From positions 124,001 to 188,000 of the forward strand of contig DASPIR010000010.1 in NCBI GenBank assembly GCA_035628995.1: a DNA stretch of 64,000 nucleotides. The letters are read 5' to 3'. Positions within the stretch are counted from its first letter, which is position 1. The number at the start of each line of letters is the position of its first letter. Of the stretch, positions 45,053-54,114 are shown one piece after another. This stretch comes from Clostridia bacterium. GTDB lineage: Bacteria; Bacillota; Clostridia; Lutisporales; Lutisporaceae. Made by a program: the position numbers and the translations under genes. The notes below the pieces were generated by a model that searched no databases, was not told the DNA's origin, and saw nothing but the letters and a program-made list of their open reading frames with translations.

Positions 45053-46279
45053 TTATTCCGACACCAATCTTTTCTCTCCTGCTAATTCCTGTATCGGCTT
45101 TATATTCTGTGTCACTTCCATGGTGCCCATGTATACTCCGTTTTCATCCCTTATTGCAAAATATCTGATGTATACAAAAAGAGTGCCCATCTTTATCCAA
45201 AAATCCTCATGATCTTTTCTACCTGCTTTAAAGTCCTCCACCAGCTTTTCAACTATATGAACACTTGCCGGTGGGTGGCAGTTGTGCACCTGCCTTCCGA
45301 TAATAGCCTTGGTCCTGGGGAATATTCTTTCCTTGCCTTGGGAGAAGTATTTGACCGCACCGTCCTTATCTACAAAAGTAATGTCCAGTGGAAGGTTGTT
45401 GAACATCAAGTTAATTTCCTTTGCCGTCAGCAGCCCTGTTTCAAATTTCAAATTACCATCAGTCACACTTTGTCCTGTCTGGTTCTGTTTTTCTACAAGG
45501 TTAGTCCTGGCAGGCTTCCATTTGCCCTGTGGCCCTACAAGGCAATAGCCTATTTCATCGCTTTCGTCCTCAATCACCAGCCACTCATCCTCTGACAAGG
45601 TATCCATAACCATTGGAAAAAGGATATTCTCTTCCTTAAATATCATTTCAATCACTCTATTCGCTGCCTCTTCAGCGTCCTTAGCAATCTGCTCCTTATC
45701 CCCATTATAGCTTTGAAGCATTGCTTTTACTCCCTTTATAGCAGCTCTTATCTCATCATCCACACCCCACATCACCTTTGGAGGAGCTGTAATACCATAC
45801 TTCTCCATATAGGGGAACAGAAGATTTTCTTTCCTGCTGTAGTGCTTATCTATATCCAGAAGTAAATTGATAATCTCCAGGGTTTTAAATATATTCTCCT
45901 TGCTGTCTGTTGTTTTGAACTCCTCTAAAGTGGGCTTCAGTCTTTCGTTTATGAGCTTTTCCAGCTCCCTATTTTCCAGCTTGAAGGTATGCACCGGATG
46001 CCCCGGTGTTTCCTCCGGTCTTTGCACCTTATGAATATCCTCAATTGAACCTTTAAAAACCGCTGCATGAACATCACAAAGGTTTTGTATTTCTTCCACA
46101 GGCATACCGTCCATAATCAAGGCCTGCTCCATTTCTGATATCTCTGAGGCGGATACCCCCCTAATAAGCTCTTCAAACCTTGATTTTACATCTTCAACAG
46201 TTTTACCTGCATGCAGCTCCATAATAAGCTCTTTCAATATCTTTTGCCTGTACTCTCGGTTGTTTATGATTTCACTCAT
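45053..46279 (-). CDS. DUF438/hemerythrin/PAS protein
   Basis: A 408-residue cytoplasmic protein. Residues 1-90 form the DUF438 domain (KILKELIMELHAGKTVEDVK). Residues 95-230 form a hemerythrin-like bundle with likely iron ligands in HPVHTF, DKHYSRKENLLFPYMEKYG and FKEENILFPMV. The C-terminal 280-400 region is PAS-like (NNLPLDITFVDKDGAVKYFS, RQVHNCHPP). It probably senses oxygen, NO or redox state. It follows a DUF1858 gene by 13 bases, a pairing often seen in anaerobes. Confidence 0.88.
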   Translation of the reverse strand: MSEIINNREYRQKILKELIMELHAGKTVEDVKSRFEELIRGVSASEISEMEQALIMDGMPVEEIQNLCDVHAAVFKGSIEDIHKVQRPEETPGHPVHTFKLENRELEKLINERLKPTLEEFKTTDSKENIFKTLEIINLLLDIDKHYSRKENLLFPYMEKYGITAPPKVMWGVDDEIRAAIKGVKAMLQSYNGDKEQIAKDAEEAANRVIEMIFKEENILFPMVMDTLSEDEWLVIEDESDEIGYCLVGPQGKWKPARTNLVEKQNQTGQSVTDGNLKFETGLLTAKEINLMFNNLPLDITFVDKDGAVKYFSQGKERIFPRTKAIIGRQVHNCHPPASVHIVEKLVEDFKAGRKDHEDFWIKMGTLFVYIRYFAIRDENGVYMGTMEVTQNIKPIQELAGEKRLVSE

Positions 46280-46292
46280 TCTATATCACTCC

Positions 46293-46520
46293 TTAATCTT
46301 TTACAGTATATCCTTTACTCTCAAACACCTGCTTTATTTTTTCCAAGCTTATGCTTTTCATTGCTGCTCCTTTTGGAATAGTCATAAAACGTCCAGCGGT
46401 ATTCAGCATGCCCTCATTGGCTATGCTCTCAAAACCTAATTCCTTCATGATGTTCACTATTTCCGGGTTCTCTCGTGAAAGCTCATACACTGTCTTCTTT
46501 AAATCAATTTCCTTTGACAT
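46293..46520 (-). CDS. DUF1858-domain protein
   Basis: A 75-residue protein: IDLKKTVYELSRENPEIVNIMKELGF followed by MTIPKGAAMKSISLEKIKQVFES. DUF1858 domains are found alone next to, or fused to, hemerythrin-type proteins such as the Ric/ScdA family involved in Fe-S repair and NO response. The short spacing to the DUF438 gene indicates one transcript. The 284 bases upstream hold only a terminator for the next unit. Confidence 0.85.
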   Translation of the reverse strand: MSKEIDLKKTVYELSRENPEIVNIMKELGFESIANEGMLNTAGRFMTIPKGAAMKSISLEKIKQVFESKGYTVKD

Positions 46521-46766
46521 ACCAACAGCTCCTTACCCTAAATCAGATTCCAAACCATGCCCTGCCGCCAGATAGCCTCCTTTCAATTGTCCAATATGGC
46601 TATTCTTTGCATTTTTAACATGATTTATTAGATTTGCCCTCTCTATGCTTAAGTATTGATATTGATGTATTTTCCAGTAATTTCATATTAGCATATTATA
46701 TTTCTCATATATGTGATTTAAATCATATTAAATGGTAGAATTTATCACTTTCAGAACATTGTTCAA

Positions 46767-46795
46767 TAAAAAAAACTCGTCGTTTCGACGAGCTC
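46767..46795 (-). terminator. Terminator of the truncated GGDEF gene
   Basis: CTCGTCG and CGACGAG around a 3-base loop, with eight T following on the minus strand. The stem resembles three other terminators in this window. Confidence 0.85.
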
Positions 46796-46804
46796 TTTAT
46801 TGCA

Positions 46805-47185
46805 TTAATCTTCACAAGCAGCATAAACCTTATTTCTGCCTTCTTCTTTCGCTTTATACATTGCACTATCTGCCTGCCTTGTAAGCTTGTCAATGCTTTC
46901 CCCTTCTCGTGGAATGCACGAAGCCACCCCAAAGCTCCCAGTTATTTTTATTGGTTCCTTGAGATACAATAGATTTATATCCAGGTCAAAGACAGCTTTT
47001 CTCATATGTTCTGCTATTCTTTTCCCCTGTTCCAGCCCTGTATTCGGCAAGCAGACAGTAAATTCTTCACCCCCCTGGCGGCCTATATAATCATAAGGTC
47101 GACAGACATCAGACAAACATTTTGTAACCTTTTGCAGTGCAAGATCACCAACAGGATGGCCATGCACATCATTGATATCTTTGAA
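46805..47185 (-). pseudogene. GGDEF (diguanylate cyclase) gene cut off at its 5' end
   Basis: About 126 codons remain, beginning FKDINDVHGHPVGDLALQKV, which is the middle of the first GGDEF helix. The active-site motif is GGEEF (RQGGEEFTVCLP) and the domain end ADSAMYKAKEEGRNKVY is intact. The part with the first metal-binding Asp and any sensor domain is missing. The homologous sequence starts exactly where the recQ terminator T run ends, so a deletion or insertion joined the two. An internal GTG at 47167 could start translation, but the protein would lack a metal ligand. Confidence 0.85.
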
Positions 47186-47213
47186 AAAGAAAAAGCTCGC
47201 CGTTTCCGACGAG
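47186..47213 (-). terminator. Terminator of recQ
   Basis: CTCGCCG and CGACGAG (one mismatch) with loop TTTC, followed by CTTTTTCTTTTTC on the minus strand. Confidence 0.85.
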
Positions 47214-47240
47214 TTCCGCTTCTAAGTTTTCCTTGAGTCT

Positions 47241-49406
47241 CTATAAAGCTTGACCCGAGGTGCTTTTATATTTCCATATGGCAAACTTTATCGCTGTGTA
47301 AGTAACCACAGGAGGTAAAGCGTCCTTTATCGGCTTTAGCTTTTCAGCACCATAGGTTTCGATTGCCTGCATAATTTCTGATTCCATATCCTTTGGAATG
47401 AAGCATTCATATTCAAGGGACAAGCCCTTTTCTAAACAATCAATCAGATGCCCTTCGATTGTCACCTGTGATAATCCTCGTTCCTCGCAAATTTCCCTTA
47501 GTGATTTACCGCTGGTATACATCTCATAAGTAACAAGCCGAGAGTCCTTTTTCGGTTCGTTTGCAGAGCGGCCTTTTTCCCTTTCTGCCGGCTTAATCTC
47601 TGGTACTATAATATTTTTCTCACCGATATACTCATTTATTAATTTTATAAACCGTTCTCCATACTTTTCAAGCTTGAACTTTCCTACACCAGATACATCA
47701 AGCATTGCTTCCCCGGTTGTCGGCAGCTTGGCACACATATCATTCAGGGTTGCATCTGAGAATACCACAAAGGGCGGCACACCCTGCTTATCAGCTATTT
47801 CCTTTCTTAGCTGGCGCAATATTTCATATAACTCTTTATCTATATTGAACCCTGATTTTTGTGCTTTGGGCTGCTCTTTTGCTATTAAGCGCTTTATATG
47901 CAGCTGGTCGCTATCCGTTAGCAGGCTGTTAGCTTTTGCATTCAAGGCAAGCACTGGGTATTTCTCGCCTTTTATATCTATAAAGCCCTCCGAAATCAAA
48001 TATGCGATAATTTCTTTGATTGTCTCCTTTGAATAATCCTTCATAATACCATAGGTTGTCAGCTTATCGAAACCCATGGTTTTTAACTTTCCAGAATTCG
48101 AGCCTTTCAATACATCAGTAACCACACCGCTTCCGAACCTCTCGCCAGTTCTTTTGATGCAAGAGAGTATTTTCTGTGCCTCCAGAGTTATATTTGTCTG
48201 TTCAGTATTGCATACACAATTTCCGCAGTTATCGCATTCTGACTGTATATCCTGCTCCCCGAAATAGTTTAATATGTATCCCCTTAAGCAGCTATCTGTG
48301 TTGCAGTAATCAACCATTTCCTGCAACTTTTTATAGTCACTGGCCTTATCTGTATTCTCCCCACTATTTTCAATAAGAAATTTATTCATAACTGTATCCG
48401 CTGCACTATATAGCAGAATACACTCGGCTTTTTCTCCATCCCGGCCTGATCTGCCTGCCTCTTGATAATAGTTTTCCATGGTCTTTGGCATATTATAGTG
48501 GACAACATATCGGATATTGGACTTATCAATACCCATTCCAAAGGCATTTGTCGCTACAATAACCTGTGCCCGGTCATAAATGAATTCCTCTTGGTTTGCT
48601 GTTCTCTCACTGTCGTTAAGTCCTGCATGGTATCGAGTTGCCCTGATACCCTTTTTATTAAGCTTTTCCCATACACTCTCGACGGTCTTCCTGGTTGAGC
48701 AATAAACAATACCTGAACTGCCGGTGTTTTTCTTAACATAATCTATGAGGAATCCGAATTTATCACTAGGCTTGTCCACCTCAAAATACAGGTTTTCTCT
48801 ATCAAATCCCGTTACTAAAACATAAGGCTTTTTAAGCACTAATAGTTTTTCAATATCATTTTTAACTTGTGGGGTCGCAGTAGCTGTAAACGCGGCTACA
48901 GTTGGGCGTTTGGGCAGCTTTGCTATCATATCGGCTATCTTCGTATAGCTTGGTCTAAAGTCATGCCCCCACTCAGAGACGCAGTGTGCTTCATCCACAG
49001 CTACAAGAGATATGCTCATCCCCGAAATAAGCTCCCAGAAGCTCTCGGTATCCAACCTTTCAGGAGCGATATAAATCATTTTATACTCTCCGGCTCTCGC
49101 ACCTGCAACCACACTCCGATATTCCTGCGTACTTAGTGAGCTATTGATAAATGCTGCCTTAATACCCATTTCATTCAAAGTATCCACTTGATCCTTCATG
49201 AGGGAAATGAGAGGTGAAATGACAATTGTTGTTCCCTCAAGTGCAAGTGCAGGTATTTGAAAGCATAGAGACTTGCCTGCTCCGGTAGGCATAATGCCCA
49301 GCACATCATGACCGCTCAATATTTTATCAATTATCGACTTTTGCCCTGGCTTGAATGTGGAATATCCGAAGTATTCCTGCAATATTTGAAGCGTTTTATC
49401 CTGCAT
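47241..49406 (-). CDS. recQ: ATP-dependent DNA helicase RecQ
   Basis: A 721-residue 3'-5' helicase. FKPGQKSIIDKILSGHDVLG and the Walker A MPTGAGKSLCFQIPAL lie near 20-55. The DEAH-like box is AVDEAHCVSEWGHDFRPSY, and motif VI is GRSGRDGEKAECILLY. The zinc-binding region carries C-x..CDNCGNC near 375-400. An RQC winged helix, an HRDC domain near 530-600 and a C-terminal HTH domain (YTSGKSLREICEERGLSQVT) complete it. The start at 49406 follows GGGAGAAGG; an ATG at 49421 overlaps that site. It repairs DNA and resets recombination. Confidence 0.95.
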   Translation of the reverse strand: MQDKTLQILQEYFGYSTFKPGQKSIIDKILSGHDVLGIMPTGAGKSLCFQIPALALEGTTIVISPLISLMKDQVDTLNEMGIKAAFINSSLSTQEYRSVVAGARAGEYKMIYIAPERLDTESFWELISGMSISLVAVDEAHCVSEWGHDFRPSYTKIADMIAKLPKRPTVAAFTATATPQVKNDIEKLLVLKKPYVLVTGFDRENLYFEVDKPSDKFGFLIDYVKKNTGSSGIVYCSTRKTVESVWEKLNKKGIRATRYHAGLNDSERTANQEEFIYDRAQVIVATNAFGMGIDKSNIRYVVHYNMPKTMENYYQEAGRSGRDGEKAECILLYSAADTVMNKFLIENSGENTDKASDYKKLQEMVDYCNTDSCLRGYILNYFGEQDIQSECDNCGNCVCNTEQTNITLEAQKILSCIKRTGERFGSGVVTDVLKGSNSGKLKTMGFDKLTTYGIMKDYSKETIKEIIAYLISEGFIDIKGEKYPVLALNAKANSLLTDSDQLHIKRLIAKEQPKAQKSGFNIDKELYEILRQLRKEIADKQGVPPFVVFSDATLNDMCAKLPTTGEAMLDVSGVGKFKLEKYGERFIKLINEYIGEKNIIVPEIKPAEREKGRSANEPKKDSRLVTYEMYTSGKSLREICEERGLSQVTIEGHLIDCLEKGLSLEYECFIPKDMESEIMQAIETYGAEKLKPIKDALPPVVTYTAIKFAIWKYKSTSGQAL

Positions 49407-49495
49407 AGTACCTTCTCCCATTGTCTTATTTAATTATTCTGCAAACATATGTTCTTAATATATTCTACTACGTTTTCCTAAAACTGTAAACAAAC

Positions 49496-49524
49496 AAAAA
49501 CTCGCCATTTCTGGTGAGTTAAAA
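49496..49524 (-). terminator. Terminator of the sugar/phosphodiester-glycosidase operon
   Basis: AACTCACC pairs with GGCGAGTT (one G-T pair) with loop AGAAAT, followed by TTTGTTTG on the minus strand, 13 bases after the last stop. Confidence 0.75.
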
Positions 49525-49536
49525 AATTTTTTTTAT

Positions 49537-50385
49537 TTACATACTCGCTTCTATAGTGCCATATATACAAGTTGTATCATCTCTCTTCTTAAACCTTAGA
49601 TAACGCGTACAGTCATGATCATATTCTTCAATTTCGTAAAGCTCCTTACCAATAGTTGATAATCCTCGTTCCAGGACATTTTCTATGAATTCAAAGCTGT
49701 TTTCAACTCTGTTGAAAAGGTCTAGATATCTGGAAAAGCCGTCACTCATCATTAAAAAGTGCAGAGGCTGAAGAATCTCCAGTTCCCCTTGCTGCCCATA
49801 ATCCAAGGCATTCTGTTCAAAGCTTAGTATGTAATAGCCGCCTTCTTCATTTCTATGTGACCTCTTTGCAAGGATTTCTAAAGTATGTGCTTTTCTAGCT
49901 TCTTCGAAGCTTATGTTTTGAGATATGCGTGTGTGGTCTATTTTCTTTAGAATAAACTTTTCAAATTCACCTAATGTGTCCTGTGTTAGATGTATAGCCT
50001 CTTGTCCATTCTTTATAATCAATGTGGAATCCCCTAATAAGTAATATTCAAGTTGGCTGCTTTTTTGTCTGATAATTATTAGGCTGCTGGAAGGGTATTG
50101 ATTTTTCTCTATTACTTGATAGTTCGTCGCAGTCCTATAAGCTTCATAGGTTTTAATTACCGTTTCTTTAAGGATTTCTTTTAGTCCTTTTGAATCATCA
50201 AGGTTTTGAACTAATACCTCACTGAATTTATCGACAAACCATTTGGAATCAGATAATTCTCCTGTCTTAGAATCCGACAGACATGTAACCCCATCCATTA
50301 ACCAAATGTAGTTTTTAAAGCAACCTATCCTATCTTCGTTGACATTACTATTCCCCTTAATTGAATATGTCTCTTTAATTATCAT
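49537..50385 (-). CDS. PP2C-like protein phosphatase
   Basis: About 282 residues of a PPM/PP2C fold. NSNVNEDRIGCFKN gives the first Asp, WLMDGVTCL the second motif, YYLLGDSTLII the GDS motif, LMMSDGFSRYL the SDG motif, and KRDDTTCIYGTIEA the DDT end. All metal-binding aspartates expected for a two-metal PP2C are visible. It is likely a cytoplasmic Ser/Thr phosphatase or a small-molecule phosphatase. The frame starts at 50406, overlapping the previous gene by 14 bases; I favour ATG 50385 after GGTGGTGA. A PP2C as the last gene of a sugar-uptake operon is uncommon. Confidence 0.8.
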   Translation of the reverse strand: MIIKETYSIKGNSNVNEDRIGCFKNYIWLMDGVTCLSDSKTGELSDSKWFVDKFSEVLVQNLDDSKGLKEILKETVIKTYEAYRTATNYQVIEKNQYPSSSLIIIRQKSSQLEYYLLGDSTLIIKNGQEAIHLTQDTLGEFEKFILKKIDHTRISQNISFEEARKAHTLEILAKRSHRNEEGGYYILSFEQNALDYGQQGELEILQPLHFLMMSDGFSRYLDLFNRVENSFEFIENVLERGLSTIGKELYEIEEYDHDCTRYLRFKKRDDTTCIYGTIEASM

Positions 50386-50392
50386 TTTAATA

Positions 50393-52690
50393 CTATTCAC
50401 CACCATTTAGATCAGTTACCATTATGGAATTTACTGATCTGACAACACCAGCACATGAACTATATGAATAAGCGATATCATTTAATTCAAACAACTCCTT
50501 TTGAGTTGTATAAGCCAGGAAAGATGATGCCCCGCCATCTATGTTCATAAGGTATTCAACATCACCAAACAATATTTTGGATATTTCAATTAAATCAAAA
50601 TAATCCGCCCCTGCACTTCTCTTGTTCCTTCCAGAACAGACCAGCGTGAAAAACTTATTGTCCTTAGTCAATCCTATTGCTGTCCTTGGGTGCTTTTCTA
50701 TTTTGTGTATTTCTGATTCCTGAGTCTGCATCGATAGCTGTGTCAGCCAACCCTCGCAGGTCAATTCATCCCTAAGCTTTTTCTCTGTGTCAAATTCCAT
50801 GCCGTCATAAATCAGGAACATACCCCCGCCATAACACCATTCATATTCATCATAGTCATATAAGTATAAATCAAAATGAGTCTGCCCGATATCAAAATAA
50901 CCATCTGAATCACAGCTCATATCAGGAAATAATAAATCCCATCTTTCCAAACTGAGTGAAATAACAACGCCAATGCTGGGTAATATGACATCTCCTTTTC
51001 TAATACATGTGATGGAATCATCTACACATATTATGTTTACTCTGTTTTCCCCGACTTTTTTGCGATAATGGTTGTACTCTTTATGGCCATTCTCCATGAC
51101 AAATGGTGTGTATAGTGTGACATCCCCGTTTGTATCGCTGTTAATGTCACATTCCTGCCATTTTATTTCAACATTATTTACAATTACTTTACCTGATTTT
51201 AAAGTCTTTCTGAAAAATTCGATTGCACCGTTTTTCTTCTTACCAATTGCTGCCTTGTTGTATAAAGGAAATGTCTCGTGCCTTCCATATATATTGCTTT
51301 CGAGCTTATAATCAATATGCCAGCCATACCTGTAGATTCTTTCCCTTTCCCTTGACTTTCTTAAGCTATTGTACATCTCTATGGTTTTAAGTGTTATAAA
51401 AAACATAAAATTAGATACCAGGCAATCTCCATATTCATGATTTTTAAAATATGCTCTTGGATTCATTGCGTTGTTCCATGTTTTAATTGATATATTTAAA
51501 TCTTTTGAATTATCAAGTTTAACATAGTTCACCCTGATATCATTCCCAAACCTGTCTTTATAGACATAATCATCTATATCTAAATAGTCATGCTTTTTCT
51601 TGATGTACCTTTTTATTAATTGCTGTGGTATATCACGGAAATCTGATTTGCTGATCCCTGTCCATTCATACTCTAAATCCAGCACTTTATCGGAATTGGA
51701 ACTAACAAAAATAGATGGGAACTCCCCCAATAATGTATCAAGGTCTCTTTGATATGCCTCCATGCCAATTTGATTATATATCCAATCTGACATTCTATAG
51801 TTAAATGCAGTTTTTTCCACCAGGCTGACATGCTTTATCATATCGTATCCCCTTGGGATATATATGAAATGTATCTCTTCTTCATCGATTGAATTGGTTA
51901 AGGCTCTGGTCATCAATTCACTGGAACGGCAATATACAAATGCTTCCACATTTAATTTCTTAAAGGATGCCAGGCACCACTCACCAAAACCGATTAAAAT
52001 GTCATTTGAACTCATTAATTGGATCTGGTCCATATCAAATCCATAGTAATAATAATCATCAACTATAAGATTCAACTCGTCTATTGGAATGTCTTCTGAC
52101 CTAACCTTCAAATAACACTCCAGATCATTTTTTGTAACCATAGAATGAATACATCTTTCCTCTTTTACTATGATATAAATATTATCTGAATACTCCTTGA
52201 TTTTTTTATATAGCTCAATCATCGCCCCCACATAAGTATAATCATCAATTATGAAGTATATGTTTTTAGTCTTATCATAGAGACTATCTAAAATATCACT
52301 CTGATCAATTCCTGTTATAGCAAGATGGTCGACCTCTCTTTTATAATAATTCGCTTTCATATCATCAATATATTGGCGGCAACCATTATCTAATAAGTTT
52401 CTTCTATAATTTATAACATCGGAATATATTTCTTCATCAGTTTTATCAGTCATATCCGGCAGTTTTTTAAAAAACCTTGTTAACTCTCCAATATATTCAT
52501 CATAGATATTTTGTTCAATCAAACCCCTGCTCTTTAGCGTATCTAAAAAACCGTCTTTTACAAAACGGTTCTCAGTTGTCATATCTGCAATTATTTCTCT
52601 ATATTGATATTGCTTTATCTTGGAATAACCTTCGAATTTTCCTCTGCTAAAGCTTCCCTTGATAAAATCATTATTCGCTATAAAACACAT
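50393..52690 (-). CDS. Large protein with C-terminal phosphodiester glycosidase (NAGPA-like) domain
   Basis: A 765-residue protein without signal peptide or membrane helix. Residues about 510-760 match the PF09992 type: RVNIICVDDSITCIRKGDVI, HPRTAIGLTKDNKFFTLVCSG, and the strongly typical end LMNIDGGASSFLAYT. Known members cleave sugar-phosphate diesters such as GlcNAc-1-P linkages. The first 500 residues are not a family I recognise. NIYFIIDDYTYVGAMIELYK with IHSMVTKNDLECYL faintly recalls DUF89 metal phosphatases; this is weak. It sits between a phosphohexomutase and a PP2C gene, overlapping the latter. Confidence 0.75.
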   Translation of the reverse strand: MCFIANNDFIKGSFSRGKFEGYSKIKQYQYREIIADMTTENRFVKDGFLDTLKSRGLIEQNIYDEYIGELTRFFKKLPDMTDKTDEEIYSDVINYRRNLLDNGCRQYIDDMKANYYKREVDHLAITGIDQSDILDSLYDKTKNIYFIIDDYTYVGAMIELYKKIKEYSDNIYIIVKEERCIHSMVTKNDLECYLKVRSEDIPIDELNLIVDDYYYYGFDMDQIQLMSSNDILIGFGEWCLASFKKLNVEAFVYCRSSELMTRALTNSIDEEEIHFIYIPRGYDMIKHVSLVEKTAFNYRMSDWIYNQIGMEAYQRDLDTLLGEFPSIFVSSNSDKVLDLEYEWTGISKSDFRDIPQQLIKRYIKKKHDYLDIDDYVYKDRFGNDIRVNYVKLDNSKDLNISIKTWNNAMNPRAYFKNHEYGDCLVSNFMFFITLKTIEMYNSLRKSRERERIYRYGWHIDYKLESNIYGRHETFPLYNKAAIGKKKNGAIEFFRKTLKSGKVIVNNVEIKWQECDINSDTNGDVTLYTPFVMENGHKEYNHYRKKVGENRVNIICVDDSITCIRKGDVILPSIGVVISLSLERWDLLFPDMSCDSDGYFDIGQTHFDLYLYDYDEYEWCYGGGMFLIYDGMEFDTEKKLRDELTCEGWLTQLSMQTQESEIHKIEKHPRTAIGLTKDNKFFTLVCSGRNKRSAGADYFDLIEISKILFGDVEYLMNIDGGASSFLAYTTQKELFELNDIAYSYSSCAGVVRSVNSIMVTDLNGGE

Positions 52691-52713
52691 GGCTTACCCC
52701 TCATTACAATCAT

Positions 52714-54114
52714 TTAATTAGATATAAACTCTTTAAACTTAGATTCTATATTCTCAAGTTCATATTCATCTATCGATTCTACAAATATTCTAATCATTGG
52801 CTCGGTCCCCGAAAATCTGCAAGTTAACCAACTGTTCTTAAAATATATTTTTAATCCATCGCTGTAATCTGTTTTCTCAATTTCATAATCAAAGCCAGGC
52901 AAAGCTTTTTGTTTGAATATCAGGTCTTCAAGTAGCACTTTCATTGATTTGTCTAAGCTGATATTATTTTCTCTAAAGAAATGTTTGCCATACTTGTTCT
53001 CAAGATTCTTAATAAGCTCCGAGACAGGTTTGTCAATTATTGATATCATTTCTAAAAATAGTGCCGTTGCGAATATTGCATCTTTACCCCTTATATGTCC
53101 TGCAATTGTCAGACCTCCGCTGCTCTCTCCACCTATAACGCAACCATGCTGTTCCATACCATTGCTTATATGCTTAAACCCCACCGGCACTTCGTAAGCA
53201 ATTTGTCCGTATGAAGCTGCGATTTTATCCAGCAGGTGAGTCGTGGACATGTTTCTTACAACCGGACCCACCATCCCTTTATACTCTAACAAGTAATAAT
53301 AAAGTAATGATAGAATCATATTAGGATGTATAAATTCGCCGTTTTCATCAAATACAGCGAGTCGGTCTCCATCACCGTCAGAACCGATACCCAAGTCATA
53401 GTCACCACTCAGAACGTGATATTTCAATCTCCCTAAACTCTCCAATGTCGGAGATGGTACTCTTTTACCAAAAAGTGTGTCGTGCCAATCATGAATGAGT
53501 TTACACTCACATCTAACTATGTATAAAATTGTCTGAAGATATTTTGCAGATACACCGTGCATAGGGTCTACAACAACCTTCAAATTTTTTCGCTTTATTG
53601 CATCCACATCAATACAATTTAATATGCCATCAATATACCGATTTTCGGGATTAATATATTCAATAAGACCTTTGTCCTTAGCCTCTTCACAGCTGATAGA
53701 TTTTATCGCACCTATACTTGTCATTCTAGCCTCTAATTTATCTGTAAATTCTATTGATGCATCTCTTCCACCCTTTAGTATAATTTTAACTCCATTATAT
53801 AAAGCAGCATTGTGGCTTGCCGTTACAGCTATTCCAAAATCCACACCCATTTCTCTGACAGTGAACATTGTCATAGGTGTCGGGCAAACGCTGTTTATAA
53901 AATATACTTTTATCTCATTTGCTGTTAATACCTGACTAATCCATGTAGCAGCTTCTCTGGATAAAAATCTTCTATCGTAGCTTATTACTATTTCTTTTCC
54001 ATGCTCATGATCGTTTATTTCGTCTGCTAAGGATTGTGCCAAGAGTTCAATATTGGATTTGATAAATTCGTCTCCAATTATTGCTCTCCAACCACCAGTG
54101 CCGAATTTAATCAT
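52714..54114 (-). CDS. Phosphoglucomutase/phosphomannomutase family protein
   Basis: A 466-residue alpha-D-phosphohexomutase. IKFGTGGWRAIIGDEF opens the protein, the phosphoserine loop is AVTASHNAALYNGVK near 95, the metal loop is GSDGDGDRLAVFD near 235, and the sugar loop is IGGESSGGLTI near 325. The C-terminal phosphate loop is CRFSGTEPMIRI near 440. It moves phosphate between C1 and C6 of a hexose or aminohexose. ATG 54114 follows AAGGATGAGACCT. It overlaps the ROK gene by 8 bases, so it probably feeds the imported sugar into metabolism. Confidence 0.92.
   Translation of the reverse strand: MIKFGTGGWRAIIGDEFIKSNIELLAQSLADEINDHEHGKEIVISYDRRFLSREAATWISQVLTANEIKVYFINSVCPTPMTMFTVREMGVDFGIAVTASHNAALYNGVKIILKGGRDASIEFTDKLEARMTSIGAIKSISCEEAKDKGLIEYINPENRYIDGILNCIDVDAIKRKNLKVVVDPMHGVSAKYLQTILYIVRCECKLIHDWHDTLFGKRVPSPTLESLGRLKYHVLSGDYDLGIGSDGDGDRLAVFDENGEFIHPNMILSLLYYYLLEYKGMVGPVVRNMSTTHLLDKIAASYGQIAYEVPVGFKHISNGMEQHGCVIGGESSGGLTIAGHIRGKDAIFATALFLEMISIIDKPVSELIKNLENKYGKHFFRENNISLDKSMKVLLEDLIFKQKALPGFDYEIEKTDYSDGLKIYFKNSWLTCRFSGTEPMIRIFVESIDEYELENIESKFKEFISN

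Noticed and set aside
46723-46932. 69-residue minus-strand frame
   Set aside because: It overlaps the GGDEF remnant in another frame and runs through its terminator; no ribosome site.
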